From Gammaproteobacteria bacterium (GTDB taxonomy: Bacteria; Pseudomonadota; Gammaproteobacteria; Xanthomonadales; Rhodanobacteraceae), in assembly GCA_021325195.1 (NCBI GenBank), contig JAJPHQ010000016.1, positions 1 to 58,900 of the forward strand: 58,900 bases of DNA. Reading direction: 5' to 3'. Below, in pieces: positions 51,272 to 58,900 of this stretch. The position numbers and the translations under genes were made by a program. The notes below the pieces were generated by a model. It saw only the letters and a program-made list of their open reading frames with translations, was not told where the DNA came from and did no database searches. Position 1 is the first letter of the stretch. Each line of letters starts with the position of its first letter.

Positions 51272-51273
51272 GC

Positions 51274-51708
51274 CTACTCCACGCTGCCGCCGGCGGCTTC
51301 GATCGCGGCCTTCGCGCCCGCGGTGGCGAGCACGCCGCTGACCTTCACCGCGCGGCCAATCTCGCCCTTCTTGACGATCTTGACCCGGCGCGCGCGCGCA
51401 TCGACCAGGCCGGCCCGGCGCAACGCCGCCAGGTCGACCGTGTCGCCCTCGAGGCCGGCAAGCTGGTACAGGAACACTTCCTGCGAGCCGGCGGCCTTCT
51501 TCGAACGGAAACCGACCTTGGGCAGGCGCCGCTGCAGCGGCATCTGGCCGCCCTCGAAGCCGGGCTTGACCTTGCCGCGGCCGGTGCGTGCGTGCTGGCC
51601 CTTGTGGCCGCGGCCCGCGGTCTTGCCCAGACCCGAGCCGGTGCCGCGTCCGACTCGCACCCGGTCGCGGCGCGCACCCTTGGCGGGCTTCAACGTGTTG
51701 AGACGCAT
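51274..51708 (-). CDS. rplO: 50S ribosomal protein L15
   Basis: 144 residues: [22 protein letters not shown] then the Gly/Lys-rich [20 protein letters not shown] and [17 protein letters not shown]. Late-assembly 23S binder. Overlap-free neighbour of rpmD (4 bases) and secY. Confidence 0.97.
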   Translation of the reverse strand: MRLNTLKPAKGARRDRVRVGRGTGSGLGKTAGRGHKGQHARTGRGKVKPGFEGGQMPLQRRLPKVGFRSKKAAGSQEVFLYQLAGLEGDTVDLAALRRAGLVDARARRVKIVKKGEIGRAVKVSGVLATAGAKAAIEAAGGSVE

Positions 51709-51712
51709 GTCT

Positions 51713-51913
51713 TCAGTCCTCCACCCGCACCAGATAGTTCACGGTCTGGATCAGGCCACGCACCTGCGGGCTGTCCTTCAGCTCGCGCACGTCGCCGGTT
51801 CTGTTGAGGCCCAGCGCGCGCACGCTGAGGCGGTGACGCGAACGCACGCCGCGCAGGCCGCCGACCAGGCGCACCTTCACCGTGCCGCCGCCGGATTTGT
51901 GTTTAGCCGCCAT
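51713..51913 (-). CDS. rpmD: 50S ribosomal protein L30
   Basis: 66 residues from the ATG at 51913 ([20 protein letters not shown]); the frame upstream belongs to rpsE sequence out of frame. Core [22 protein letters not shown] and [12 protein letters not shown]. It overlaps the 3' end of rpsE by 11 bases. Confidence 0.95.
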   Translation of the reverse strand: MAAKHKSGGGTVKVRLVGGLRGVRSRHRLSVRALGLNRTGDVRELKDSPQVRGLIQTVNYLVRVED

Positions 51914-52412
51914 GTCCGAGTTCCTCGACCTTCTTGCCGCGCTTGGCCGCGATCCGCTCAGGGCTGGAAACCGACCGCAGCCCCTTGATGGTGGCGCGCA
52001 CCAGGTTGATCGGGTTGCGCGAACCGACCGCCTTGGCCAGCACGTTCTTGACACCGACCACTTCCAGCACCGCGCGCATCGCGCCGCCGGCGATCACGCC
52101 GGTACCTTCCGAGGCAGGCTGCATGTAAACCCGCGCTGCGCCGTGGCTGGCCTTGACCGGATACCAGATCGTCCCGTTGTTCAGACCCACGGTGACCATG
52201 TTGCGGCGTGCGCGTTCCATCGCCTTGGAAATGGCCACCGGCACCTCGCGCGCCTTGCCGTAGCCGAAACCGACCTTGCCGTCGCCGTCGCCGACCACGG
52301 TGAGCGCGGTGAAGCTCATCTGCCGTCCGCCCTTGACCGTCTTGGCCACGCGGTTGACGGCGATCAGCTTCTCCAGCATGCCGTCGGAATTTTCGCGATC
52401 TTGGTTCGCCAT
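51903..52412 (-). CDS. rpsE: 30S ribosomal protein S5
   Basis: 169 residues. S5 double-stranded RNA-binding domain [39 protein letters not shown], spanning about residues 18-56, then [29 protein letters not shown]. Contributes to decoding fidelity. It follows rplR after a 129-base spacer with no recognisable gene. Confidence 0.97.
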   Translation of the reverse strand: MANQDRENSDGMLEKLIAVNRVAKTVKGGRQMSFTALTVVGDGDGKVGFGYGKAREVPVAISKAMERARRNMVTVGLNNGTIWYPVKASHGAARVYMQPASEGTGVIAGGAMRAVLEVVGVKNVLAKAVGSRNPINLVRATIKGLRSVSSPERIAAKRGKKVEELGHGG

Positions 52413-52541
52413 CTGTTTTCACCTTGCGCCCGCGCCATGCGGGCCTTTGCTTGCGGCATCAAGCCGCTTGGAGTTGTTGTCGAATCCTTGGCACCAGCGA
52501 GCGTGCTCACGGCAGCGGTCGCCCGCACGCGGGCTCCCGCA

Positions 52542-52895
52542 TCAGAATTTCAGCCCACCCTCGCGCGCGGCGTCGGCCAGTGCCGCGACACGCCCGTGGT
52601 ACTTGAAACCCGAGCGGTCGAACGCGACCGACTCGATGCCGGCGGCGCGCGCCTGCGCGGCGATCGCCTTGCCCACCGCCGCGGCGGCCGACTTGTTCTT
52701 GGTTCCCTTCAGGCCGTCGCGCACCGTCTTCTGCACGGTCGAGGCGGCGGCGATCACGGTCTCGCCGTCGGCGGCGATGACCTGTGCATAGATGTGCTGC
52801 CCGGAGCGATGCACGCTCAAGCGCGGTACCGCAAGCTTGCGGATGTGCGAGCGGGCGCGCTTGGCGCGGCGCTGGCGTGCGATTTTCTTTTCCAT
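52542..52895 (-). CDS. rplR: 50S ribosomal protein L18
   Basis: 117 residues. Typical [26 protein letters not shown] opening, noted as residues 6-31, and C-terminal [27 protein letters not shown] that binds 5S rRNA. Separated from rplF by 102 bases that contain one hairpin element. Confidence 0.97.
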   Translation of the reverse strand: MEKKIARQRRAKRARSHIRKLAVPRLSVHRSGQHIYAQVIAADGETVIAAASTVQKTVRDGLKGTKNKSAAAAVGKAIAAQARAAGIESVAFDRSGFKYHGRVAALADAAREGGLKF

Positions 52896-52956
52896 CTTGT
52901 ACTCCGAAATACTCGGATGAATTCGTCAGAGCCTGATTTTGATCTTGATGAAGAGT

Positions 52957-52974
52957 GCCGCCATGGATGGCGGC
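52957..52974. repeat. Single hairpin element in the rplF-rplR spacer
   Basis: GCCGCCATGGATGGCGGC: 6-bp perfect stem around ATGGAT, same family as the arrays. Confidence 0.65.
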
Positions 52975-52997
52975 TGCTTCGCGCTGGGACGGCGCAT

Positions 52998-53522
52998 TTA
53001 GGCCTTCTTCGCCTCTTTCAGCGTAATGCGCTCACCCGCGTAACGCACGCCCTTGCCCTTGTAGGGCTCCGGCGGACGGAACGCGCGGATCTGCGCGGCG
53101 GTCTCGCCCACGCGCTGCTTGTCGGCGCCCTTGACCACGATCTCGGTCTGCGAGGGCGTTTCGATGACCACGCCTTCCGGTGCGGGGAACACCACCGGGT
53201 GCGAGAAGCCCAGCGACAGGTTGAGGTTCTTGCCCTGCACGGCCGCACGGAAGCCCACGCCCACCAGCTCCAGCTTGCGCTCGTAACCCTGCGTCACGCC
53301 CTTGACCATGTTGGCCAGCAGCGCACGCGTGGTGCCGGCGAAGCGGGTCTCGGCGCTGCCGTCCATGCAGATCAGCTTGCCGTCGGCGGCCTTCACCTCG
53401 ACGCCGGCGATCGCCGCCATCTTCAGGGTGCCCTTGGGGCCCTTCACGATGATCGCGTCCTTGCCGACCTGGCATTCCACGCCCTTCGGCAACACGATCG
53501 GTTTTTTGGCTACACGTGACAT
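52998..53522 (-). CDS. rplF: 50S ribosomal protein L6
   Basis: 174 residues: [16 protein letters not shown], two similar alpha/beta domains, and C-terminal [20 protein letters not shown] that contacts 23S rRNA near the factor site. 83 bases from rpsH. Confidence 0.97.
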   Translation of the reverse strand: MSRVAKKPIVLPKGVECQVGKDAIIVKGPKGTLKMAAIAGVEVKAADGKLICMDGSAETRFAGTTRALLANMVKGVTQGYERKLELVGVGFRAAVQGKNLNLSLGFSHPVVFPAPEGVVIETPSQTEIVVKGADKQRVGETAAQIRAFRPPEPYKGKGVRYAGERITLKEAKKA

Positions 53523-53605
53523 AAAAGCTCCGATATTCCCGCACCGGCGAACGTGGAAGCGGACCGGCCGCGGCAGCTCGCCTGCCTGCCGGCTCCCCCG
53601 AATTC

Positions 53606-54001
53606 CTACGCGACCCTCGCGACCACCTCGCCGCCCAGACCCTTCGCGCGCGCCTGCGCATCGGTCATCAGGCCGGCCGGGGTCGAGACGATCGAGATGC
53701 CCAGGCCGCCCATCACCCTGGGCAACTCGTCCTTGCCCCGGTAAACCCGCAGGCCCGGGCGGCTGACGCGCTCGATGTGCTCGATCGCCGGTTTGCCCTC
53801 GAAGTACTTCAGCCTGATTTCGAGTTCGGCCTTGCCGCCACTTTCGGAGCGGCGCGAATCCAGCACGTAGCCCTCGGCCTTCAGGAGGTCGGCCAGCGCC
53901 TGTTTCAGTTTCGAGGCCGGCATGCTCACCGTCGGCTTGCCCATGGCCTGGGCATTGCGGATGCGGGTGAACATGTCGGCGATGGGATCAGTCATGCTCA
54001 T
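53606..54001 (-). CDS. rpsH: 30S ribosomal protein S8
   Basis: 131 residues from the ATG at 54001 ([18 protein letters not shown]); a second ATG lies two codons in. C-terminal [33 protein letters not shown] is the conserved rRNA-binding part. In E. coli it represses the spc operon at rplE; that target was not sought in detail here. Confidence 0.97.
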   Translation of the reverse strand: MSMTDPIADMFTRIRNAQAMGKPTVSMPASKLKQALADLLKAEGYVLDSRRSESGGKAELEIRLKYFEGKPAIEHIERVSRPGLRVYRGKDELPRVMGGLGISIVSTPAGLMTDAQARAKGLGGEVVARVA

Positions 54002-54214
54002 TGTGGTTTTCCGTGTTAAGGAGCCCGGACGTTTTGGCCCTTTGATGCCTGCCGTAGCCCCACAACCCCCGCTCGATCCTTCGGATCGGGCCGCCCCCTG
54101 ACTCAAGGGGGCCGAAAAGCTGTGGGCTCTCGTCCCTTTTGGGCTCTTCAGTTACTCAGCATCGATATCCGGCTTGTCGACTTTGCTTCTCCGAGTTCCG
54201 AGTCCCGGTTCTTC
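54002..54214. repeat. Spacer rpsN-rpsH with a palindromic repeat, no gene seen
   Basis: The element at 54060-54112 starts CCACAACCCCCG, contains a small hairpin (GATCCTTCGGATC) and ends in GCCCCCTGACTCAAGGGGGC. A second copy lies inverted at 57804-57853. The rest of the 213-base spacer shows no gene-like frame. Confidence 0.6.
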
Positions 54215-54520
54215 TTACCAACTCGCCTTGCGCAGACCCGGCACGTCGCCGCGCATGGTGGCTTCGCGCAGCTTGGCGCGCGCGAGTCCGAACTTCACGT
54301 ACACCGCGCGCGGACGGCCGGTCAGCGCGCAGCGCTTGCGCAGGCGCGACGGGCTGGAGTCGCGCGGCAGCTTCTGCAGCTTCGCCTGCGCGGCCAGCTT
54401 GTCCTCGTAGCTCGCCTCGGCGCTGGAGAGGATCTTCTTCAGCTCCACGCGCTTGCCGGCGTGGCGTTTGATCAGCTTGGCCCGCTTCAGATCGCGGTTC
54501 ACCATCGATTTCTTTGCCAT
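54215..54520 (-). CDS. rpsN: 30S ribosomal protein S14
   Basis: 101 residues from the ATG at 54520 ([13 protein letters not shown]), the longer zinc-free form: no CxxC pairs are present. Ends [38 protein letters not shown], noted as the final 38 residues, which is diagnostic. 10 bases after rplE. Confidence 0.97.
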   Translation of the reverse strand: MAKKSMVNRDLKRAKLIKRHAGKRVELKKILSSAEASYEDKLAAQAKLQKLPRDSSPSRLRKRCALTGRPRAVYVKFGLARAKLREATMRGDVPGLRKASW

Positions 54521-54530
54521 GCCTTGATCC

Positions 54531-55073
54531 TCAATTCCTGAACGGAAAGTGGAAAGCTTCCAGCAGCGCCTTGGCTTCCTCGTCGGTGCGCGCGGTGGTG
54601 GAAATGGAAATGTCCATGCCGCGGATCGCATCGACCTGGTCGAAGTCGATCTCCGGGAAGATGATCTGCTCCTTGACGCCCATGTTGTAGTTGCCGCGGC
54701 CGTCGAACGCGCGGCCGGACACGCCGCGGAAGTCGCGCACGCGCGGCAGCGAAATGTTGATCAGACGGTCCAGGAACTCGTACATCCGCGCGCGGCGCAG
54801 CGTGACCTTGCAGCCGATCGGCCAGCCATCACGGATCTTGAACGACGCGACCGAGACGCGCGCCTTGGTGATCACCGGCTTCTGGCCGGCGATCTTGGCC
54901 ATGTCGGCGGCGGCGTTCTCCAGCACCTTCTTGTTGCTCACGGCCTCGCCCACGCCCATGTTGAGCGTGATCTTGGTGATGCGCGGTACCTGCATCGGGT
55001 TCTTGTAACCGAAGCGCTGCATCAGCTTGGGCATCACTTCGTCTCTGTAGATTTTCTCGAGGCGCGTAACCAT
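54531..55073 (-). CDS. rplE: 50S ribosomal protein L5
   Basis: 180 residues from the ATG at 55073 ([18 protein letters not shown]). [17 protein letters not shown] and [24 protein letters not shown] are invariant L5 signatures. Binds 5S rRNA. 10 bases after rplX. Confidence 0.97.
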   Translation of the reverse strand: MVTRLEKIYRDEVMPKLMQRFGYKNPMQVPRITKITLNMGVGEAVSNKKVLENAAADMAKIAGQKPVITKARVSVASFKIRDGWPIGCKVTLRRARMYEFLDRLINISLPRVRDFRGVSGRAFDGRGNYNMGVKEQIIFPEIDFDQVDAIRGMDISISTTARTDEEAKALLEAFHFPFRN

Positions 55074-55083
55074 GTTTGCATCC

Positions 55084-55398
55084 TCACGCATCGATCACTT
55101 CGCCGGAGGATCGATACACGCGAACCTTGCGCCCGTCACCGAGCACCTTGTGGCCCACGCGTTCGCCCTTGCCGGTGGCGTGGTCGAACAGCATGACATT
55201 GGAAATGTGGATCGGGGCCTCGCGCTCGACGATGCCGCCCGGCTGGTTGGCTTGCGGATTCGGCTTGGTGTGGCGCTTAACCAGGTTGACGTTCTGCACG
55301 AACACGCGGTCACCCACGACGCGCGTGACCTCGCCGTGCTGACCCTTGTTCTTGCCGGCGATCACGAGCACCGTGTCGCCTTTCTTGATGCGGTTCAT
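55084..55398 (-). CDS. rplX: 50S ribosomal protein L24
   Basis: 104 residues with the KOW motif [23 protein letters not shown] at the N-terminus and [17 protein letters not shown]. Assembly initiator of the large subunit. Confidence 0.97.
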   Translation of the reverse strand: MNRIKKGDTVLVIAGKNKGQHGEVTRVVGDRVFVQNVNLVKRHTKPNPQANQPGGIVEREAPIHISNVMLFDHATGKGERVGHKVLGDGRKVRVYRSSGEVIDA

Positions 55399-55465
55399 AT
55401 GTGGCTCACTTGTTTCGATACGGCGCGTGCATGAAATGCGGGATTCCGGATACCCTGCGATTTCC

Positions 55466-55834
<369 letters not shown>

Positions 55835-55847
55835 TGCTGCACCCTCC

Positions 55848-56111
55848 TCATTCCGCCGCGCGCGCCAGCACTTCCACCACGCGGAAGTGCTTGGTCCTGG
55901 AGATCGGCCGGCATTCGGCGATCCGCACCAGGTCGCCCTCGCGGCACTCGCCCTTCTCGTCGTGCGCGTGCAGCCGGGTCGAACGGCGCAGCAGCTTGCC
56001 GTACAGGCCGTGCTGGCCGCGGCGGTCCACCTCGACCGTCACCGTCTTCTGCGCCTTGCTGCTGGTCACGCGGCCCTCGAGGGTACGCGTGATCTTGATG
56101 GTCTCGCTCAT
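55848..56111 (-). CDS. rpsQ: 30S ribosomal protein S17
   Basis: 87 residues from the ATG at 56111 ([23 protein letters not shown]). OB-fold; the [29 protein letters not shown] segment is the S17 signature (residues 50-78). Start overlaps the rpmC stop as ATGA (56108-56111). Confidence 0.97.
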   Translation of the reverse strand: MSETIKITRTLEGRVTSSKAQKTVTVEVDRRGQHGLYGKLLRRSTRLHAHDEKGECREGDLVRIAECRPISRTKHFRVVEVLARAAE

Positions 56112-56311
56112 CGCGCGGCTCCTTGTCTCCGCTTCTCGCCCAGCACCGTCGCGGCGCGCGCGATCTCGCGGCGCACCTTCACGAACTGGTGCGTCTGCGT
56201 GTTCTGCCCCTGCGCCTTCTGCATGCGCAGGCTGAACTGCTCGCGGCGCAGCTCGGCGATCTGGTCTTTCAGTTCCTGCTCGGACTTGCCGCGCATCTCG
56301 TTGATGTCCAT
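56108..56311 (-). CDS. rpmC: 50S ribosomal protein L29
   Basis: 67 residues from the ATG at 56311 ([18 protein letters not shown]), two helices. It overlaps rplP by one base (TGATG) and rpsQ by four, so translation of the three is coupled. Sits at the peptide exit. Confidence 0.96.
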   Translation of the reverse strand: MDINEMRGKSEQELKDQIAELRREQFSLRMQKAQGQNTQTHQFVKVRREIARAATVLGEKRRQGAAR

Positions 56312-56724
56312 CACAGCACCGCCCTGGTTGCAAACTGGGTCTGCACCGACAGCTTGGCCGCGGCAAGGCGGAATGCCTCGCGCGCCTCGGCCTCGGTCAC
56401 GCCCTCGATCTCGTACAGCATCCGGCCCGGCTGCACCGGCGCCACCCAGTACTCGACGTTGCCCTTGCCCGCGCCCATGCGCACCTCGATCGGCTTCTTG
56501 GTGACGGGCTTGTCGGGAAACACCCGAATCCACAGCTTGCCGCCGCGCTTGACGTAGCGCGTGATGCAGCGACGCGCGGCCTCGATCTCGCGCGCGGTGA
56601 CCGCGCCGTGCGAGGTCGCCTTCAACCCGAACTCGCCGAAGCTGACCTGGTTGCCGCTGTGGCTCAGGCCGCGGTTGCGGCCCTTGAACTGCTTGCGGAA
56701 CTTGGTGCGTTTTGGTTGCAGCAT
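56311..56724 (-). CDS. rplP: 50S ribosomal protein L16
   Basis: 137 residues: [20 protein letters not shown] opening and [23 protein letters not shown] core. Contacts tRNA near the peptidyl-transfer centre. Preceded by a 264-base spacer filled with an eight-hairpin array instead of the tight rpsC-rplP junction usual in the S10 operon. Confidence 0.98.
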   Translation of the reverse strand: MLQPKRTKFRKQFKGRNRGLSHSGNQVSFGEFGLKATSHGAVTAREIEAARRCITRYVKRGGKLWIRVFPDKPVTKKPIEVRMGAGKGNVEYWVAPVQPGRMLYEIEGVTEAEAREAFRLAAAKLSVQTQFATRAVL

Positions 56725-56738
56725 GGTGGTTTTCCTTT

Positions 56739-56984
56739 GCGATCGTCCTGATCGCGAAAATCAATAAGCGGTCATCCCGACCGCACTTTTGTTTTGTTGC
56801 GATCGTCCCTGATCGCGGGGATCAAACAGCAGTCATCCGTGCCTGCACTTTCGTTTTGTTGCGATCGTCCTGATCGCGAGGATCAAACAGCAGTCATCCG
56901 TGCCTGCACTTTCGTTTTTGCTGCGATCGTCCCTGATCGCGAGGATCAAACAGCAGTCGTCCATGACTGCACTTTTCGATTTTT
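56739..56984. repeat. Array of eight hairpins (four 60-62 base tandem units) between rpsC and rplP
   Basis: Four tandem units start at 56739, 56799, 56861 and 56923. Each has a first hairpin of the form GCGATCGTCCCTGATCGC and a second of the form GCAGTCGTCCATGACTGC or GCGGTCATCCCGACCGC, so hairpins recur every 29-33 bases. Units 2-4 are nearly identical, pointing to recent tandem duplication. Confidence 0.85.
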
Positions 56985-56988
56985 TTCC

Positions 56989-57759
56989 TTACTTCGACGC
57001 GCCTTCGCGGCGGCCGCGCGGAGCGCGCTCGCGGCGCGGCGCCTCGTCATCGCGGTCCGGGCGCGGACGGCGCGTGGGCTGCGCGTTTTCGTTGCGCTCC
57101 TCTTCCTTGGCGGCCTGCCCGACTGCGGCGAAATCGAAGATCTCGCCCTTGTAGATCCACACCTCCACGCCGATCACGCCGTAGGTGGTCTTGGCCTCGG
57201 CCAGACCGTAGTCGATGTCCGCGCGCAGGGTGTGCAGCGGCACGCGGCCTTCGCGGTACCACTCCGAACGCGCGATCTCGGCGCCGTTCAGGCGGCCGGC
57301 CACGTTGACCTTGATGCCCAGCGCGCCCAGACGCATCGCGTTCTGCACGGCGCGTTTCATCGCCCGGCGGAACATGATGCGACGCTCGAGCTGCTGGGCG
57401 ATCGACTCGGCCACGAGCTGCGCGTCGAGTTCCGGCTTGCGCACCTCGTTGACGTTGATGTGCGCGGGCACGCCCATGATCTCGGACACGTCCTTGCGCA
57501 GCTTCTCGATGTCCGCGCCCTTCTTGCCGATCACCACGCCCGGACGTGCCGTGTGGATGGTGATGCGCGCGTTCCTGGCCGGACGCTCGATCTGGATCTT
57601 CGACACGCCGGCCTGCGCGAGCCTGTCCTTCAGCAGTGCGCGCACCTTGAGGTCGGCGACCAGGTGCTGGGCGTAGTCGCGCTTGCCCGCGAACCATTTG
57701 GAGTTCCAGTCCTTGGAAATGCCGAGGCGGATGCCGACGGGATTGACTTTGTGGCCCAT
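56989..57759 (-). CDS. rpsC: 30S ribosomal protein S3
   Basis: 256 residues: [23 protein letters not shown] opening, KH domain with [20 protein letters not shown] around 71-90, and [18 protein letters not shown]. The last about 40 residues are a highly charged tail ([16 protein letters not shown]...[12 protein letters not shown]) that makes the protein longer than the 233 residues of E. coli S3. mRNA entry-channel protein. Confidence 0.97.
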   Translation of the reverse strand: MGHKVNPVGIRLGISKDWNSKWFAGKRDYAQHLVADLKVRALLKDRLAQAGVSKIQIERPARNARITIHTARPGVVIGKKGADIEKLRKDVSEIMGVPAHINVNEVRKPELDAQLVAESIAQQLERRIMFRRAMKRAVQNAMRLGALGIKVNVAGRLNGAEIARSEWYREGRVPLHTLRADIDYGLAEAKTTYGVIGVEVWIYKGEIFDFAAVGQAAKEEERNENAQPTRRPRPDRDDEAPRRERAPRGRREGASK

Positions 57760-57803
57760 GGTTCAGTTTCCCTGGATGACCCGATCGAAGCGGCTGTACC
57801 ACC

Positions 57804-57853
57804 GCCCCCTTGAGTCAAGGGGGCAGCGCGCGACCAGCGCTCGGGGGTTGTGG
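57804..57853. repeat. Inverted copy of the CCCCCTTGACTCAAGGGGG element in the rplV-rpsC spacer
   Basis: GCCCCCTTGAGTCAAGGGGGC at 57804-57824 is a perfect palindrome; the element ends GGGGGTTGTGG at 57843-57853. Read on the minus strand it matches the element at 54060-54112. Confidence 0.65.
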
Positions 57854-57884
57854 AAGCACGCCGCTTTTGCGCTCATGGCAAACA

Positions 57885-58238
57885 TCACGACCCCACCTCG
57901 ACAGTAATGTGCGCAGTGCGCCGCAGGATTCTTGCGCCGCGACCCTTGGCGCGCGCGTGCATGCGCTTCATGACCGCGCCCTCATCGACACAGATGCGCG
58001 CGATCTTCAGTTCATCGACGTCCGCGCCGAGGTTGTTCTCGGCGTTGGCGACCGCGGACAGCAGCACCTTGCGGACCAGGTGCGCGGCCTTCTTGTTGGT
58101 GTGCTCCAGCACCGCACTGGCGTCGCCGACCGGCATGCCGCGCACCATGTCGGCGACCAGGCGCGCCTTCTGCGCCGAGATGCGGGCGCCGCGCAGGACA
58201 GCTTTGGCTCGTGTCGTGTCGTTCATGGCGGTGTCCAT
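57885..58238 (-). CDS. rplV: 50S ribosomal protein L22
   Basis: 117 residues from the ATG at 58238, which overlaps the rpsS stop as ATGA; an internal ATG at 58226 ([20 protein letters not shown]) would give 113 residues, closer to the E. coli length of 110. Core [31 protein letters not shown] and C-terminal [25 protein letters not shown]. Lines the exit tunnel. Confidence 0.95.
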   Translation of the reverse strand: MDTAMNDTTRAKAVLRGARISAQKARLVADMVRGMPVGDASAVLEHTNKKAAHLVRKVLLSAVANAENNLGADVDELKIARICVDEGAVMKRMHARAKGRGARILRRTAHITVEVGS

Positions 58239-58591
58239 CACTTGGCGGCCGGGGCGGCGGCGGGCGCAGCCGCGGGGGCGGCCGCTGCGGGCGCGGGCTT
58301 GGCGCCGCCGGCGGCCGGTGCCGCAACCTTCTTGTCGCCGCTGTGGCCCTTGAAGGTGCGGGTCACGGCGAATTCGCCCAGCTTGTGCCCGACCATGTTC
58401 TCGTTGACCAGCACCGGCACGTGCTGCCGTCCGTTGTGCACGGCCAGGGTCAGCCCGACCATTTCCGGCAGGATCATCGAGCGGCGCGACCAGGTCTTGA
58501 TCGGTCGCTTGCTGTTGCTCTGGTTCGCCGCCTCCACCTTCTTGAGCAGGTGCAGGTCGATGAACGGGCCTTTCTTGAGTGAACGTGGCAT
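58238..58591 (-). CDS. rpsS: 30S ribosomal protein S19 with Ala/Pro-rich tail
   Basis: 117 residues; the first 87 are standard ([44 protein letters not shown]). From about residue 88 on there is a low-complexity tail of Ala, Pro and Gly ([20 protein letters not shown]...) ending in Lys, absent from the 92-residue E. coli protein. It overlaps rplV by four bases. Confidence 0.96.
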   Translation of the reverse strand: MPRSLKKGPFIDLHLLKKVEAANQSNSKRPIKTWSRRSMILPEMVGLTLAVHNGRQHVPVLVNENMVGHKLGEFAVTRTFKGHSGDKKVAAPAAGGAKPAPAAAAPAAAPAAAPAAK

Positions 58592-58603
58592 GTGGATGAG
58601 CCC

Positions 58604-58900
58604 TTACTTGCGACGGCGCACGATCATGTTCTGCGTGCGCTTGTTGTTGCGGGTCTTGTAACCCTTGGTGGGCAGACCCCACGGACTGACCGGGTGGCGA
58701 CCGCCGGAAGTCTTGCCCTCGCCGCCGCCGTGCGGGTGATCGACCGGGTTCATGACCACGCCGCGCACGGTCGGACGGATGCCGCGCCAGCGCTTGGCGC
58801 CGGCCTTGCCCAGCTTGCGCAGGTTGTGTTCCGGATTGCCGACCTCGCCCACCGTGGCACGGCATTCCACCGGCACCTTGCGCATCTCGCCCGAACGCAG
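58604..58900 (-). CDS. rplB: 50S ribosomal protein L2, C-terminal part (cut by window edge)
   Basis: 99 codons are visible up to the right edge, beginning [22 protein letters not shown] and including the peptidyl-transfer-centre segment [28 protein letters not shown] with its conserved His, here given only in part as DHPHGGGEG. Ends MIVRRRK. The N-terminus lies outside the window. Confidence 0.97.
   Translation of the reverse strand: MRSGEMRKVPVECRATVGEVGNPEHNLRKLGKAGAKRWRGIRPTVRGVVMNPVDHPHGGGEGKTSGGRHPVSPWGLPTKGYKTRNNKRTQNMIVRRRK

Noticed and set aside
49460-53519. Plus-strand frames of 842 and 545 codons across the ribosomal-protein cluster
   Set aside because: They run antisense to rpsM, secY, rplO, rpsE and others and have no protein-like features.
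56739-56984. Possible CRISPR array
   Set aside because: The repeats are hairpins separated by linkers of about 12 bases that are also similar to each other; there are no unique spacers and no cas genes.

Overview
The window is about 59 kb of GC-rich chromosomal DNA. Gene content and protein style point to a gammaproteobacterium of the Xanthomonadales (Lysobacterales) type, probably near the Rhodanobacteraceae; this placement is inferred, since no rRNA lies in the window. Supporting signs are a class II (plant-type) DAHP synthase, TonB receptors and outer-membrane porins, a TolB-like/TPR membrane protein typical of that order, and dispersed extragenic palindromes of the kind common in xanthomonads. 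No tRNA, rRNA, transposase, integrase or CRISPR array was recognised.

Left part (1-19.8 kb): a truncated secreted RHS/YD-repeat protein with its own sigma70 promoter; an OmpA-family porin with a clear terminator; and central-metabolism genes. The 2-methylcitrate cycle is split: prpB, a one-helix membrane protein and prpC form one cluster, while prpD lies about 7 kb away. Between them are a TerC-family membrane protein preceded by a convincing yybP-ykoY (Mn2+) riboswitch, a DUF924 protein, an S9 peptidase, fadH and a glutathione transferase. Then come a SnoaL-like protein, a TPR protein, malate dehydrogenase, a class I aminotransferase and a small GlsB/YeaQ-type membrane protein.

Middle part (19.8-37.2 kb): a cyclophilin, followed by what looks like a locus for using 3-hydroxybutyrate oligomers (oligomer hydrolase, TetR regulator, TonB receptor, 3-hydroxybutyrate dehydrogenase). 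After it come typA, an OprB-like porin, a pilin-like protein without a prepilin leader, a Dph6-like ATP pyrophosphatase, a large Asp-box (BNR) repeat protein, a Mug-family glycosylase with altered motifs, DAHP synthase and DsbB.

Right part (37.2-58.9 kb): a full kdp potassium-uptake operon (small ORF, kdpF, A, B, a TorF-like porin, C, D, E) converges on the S10/spc/alpha ribosomal-protein clusters, read leftward from rplB (cut by the window edge) to rplQ, including secY and rpoA. The ribosomal-protein order is standard except that rpmJ is missing after secY. Several spacers are unusually long and hold arrays of about 30-nt hairpin units whose stems vary but stay base-paired; these arrays, the hydroxybutyrate-oligomer locus and the porin inside kdp are the most interesting features.
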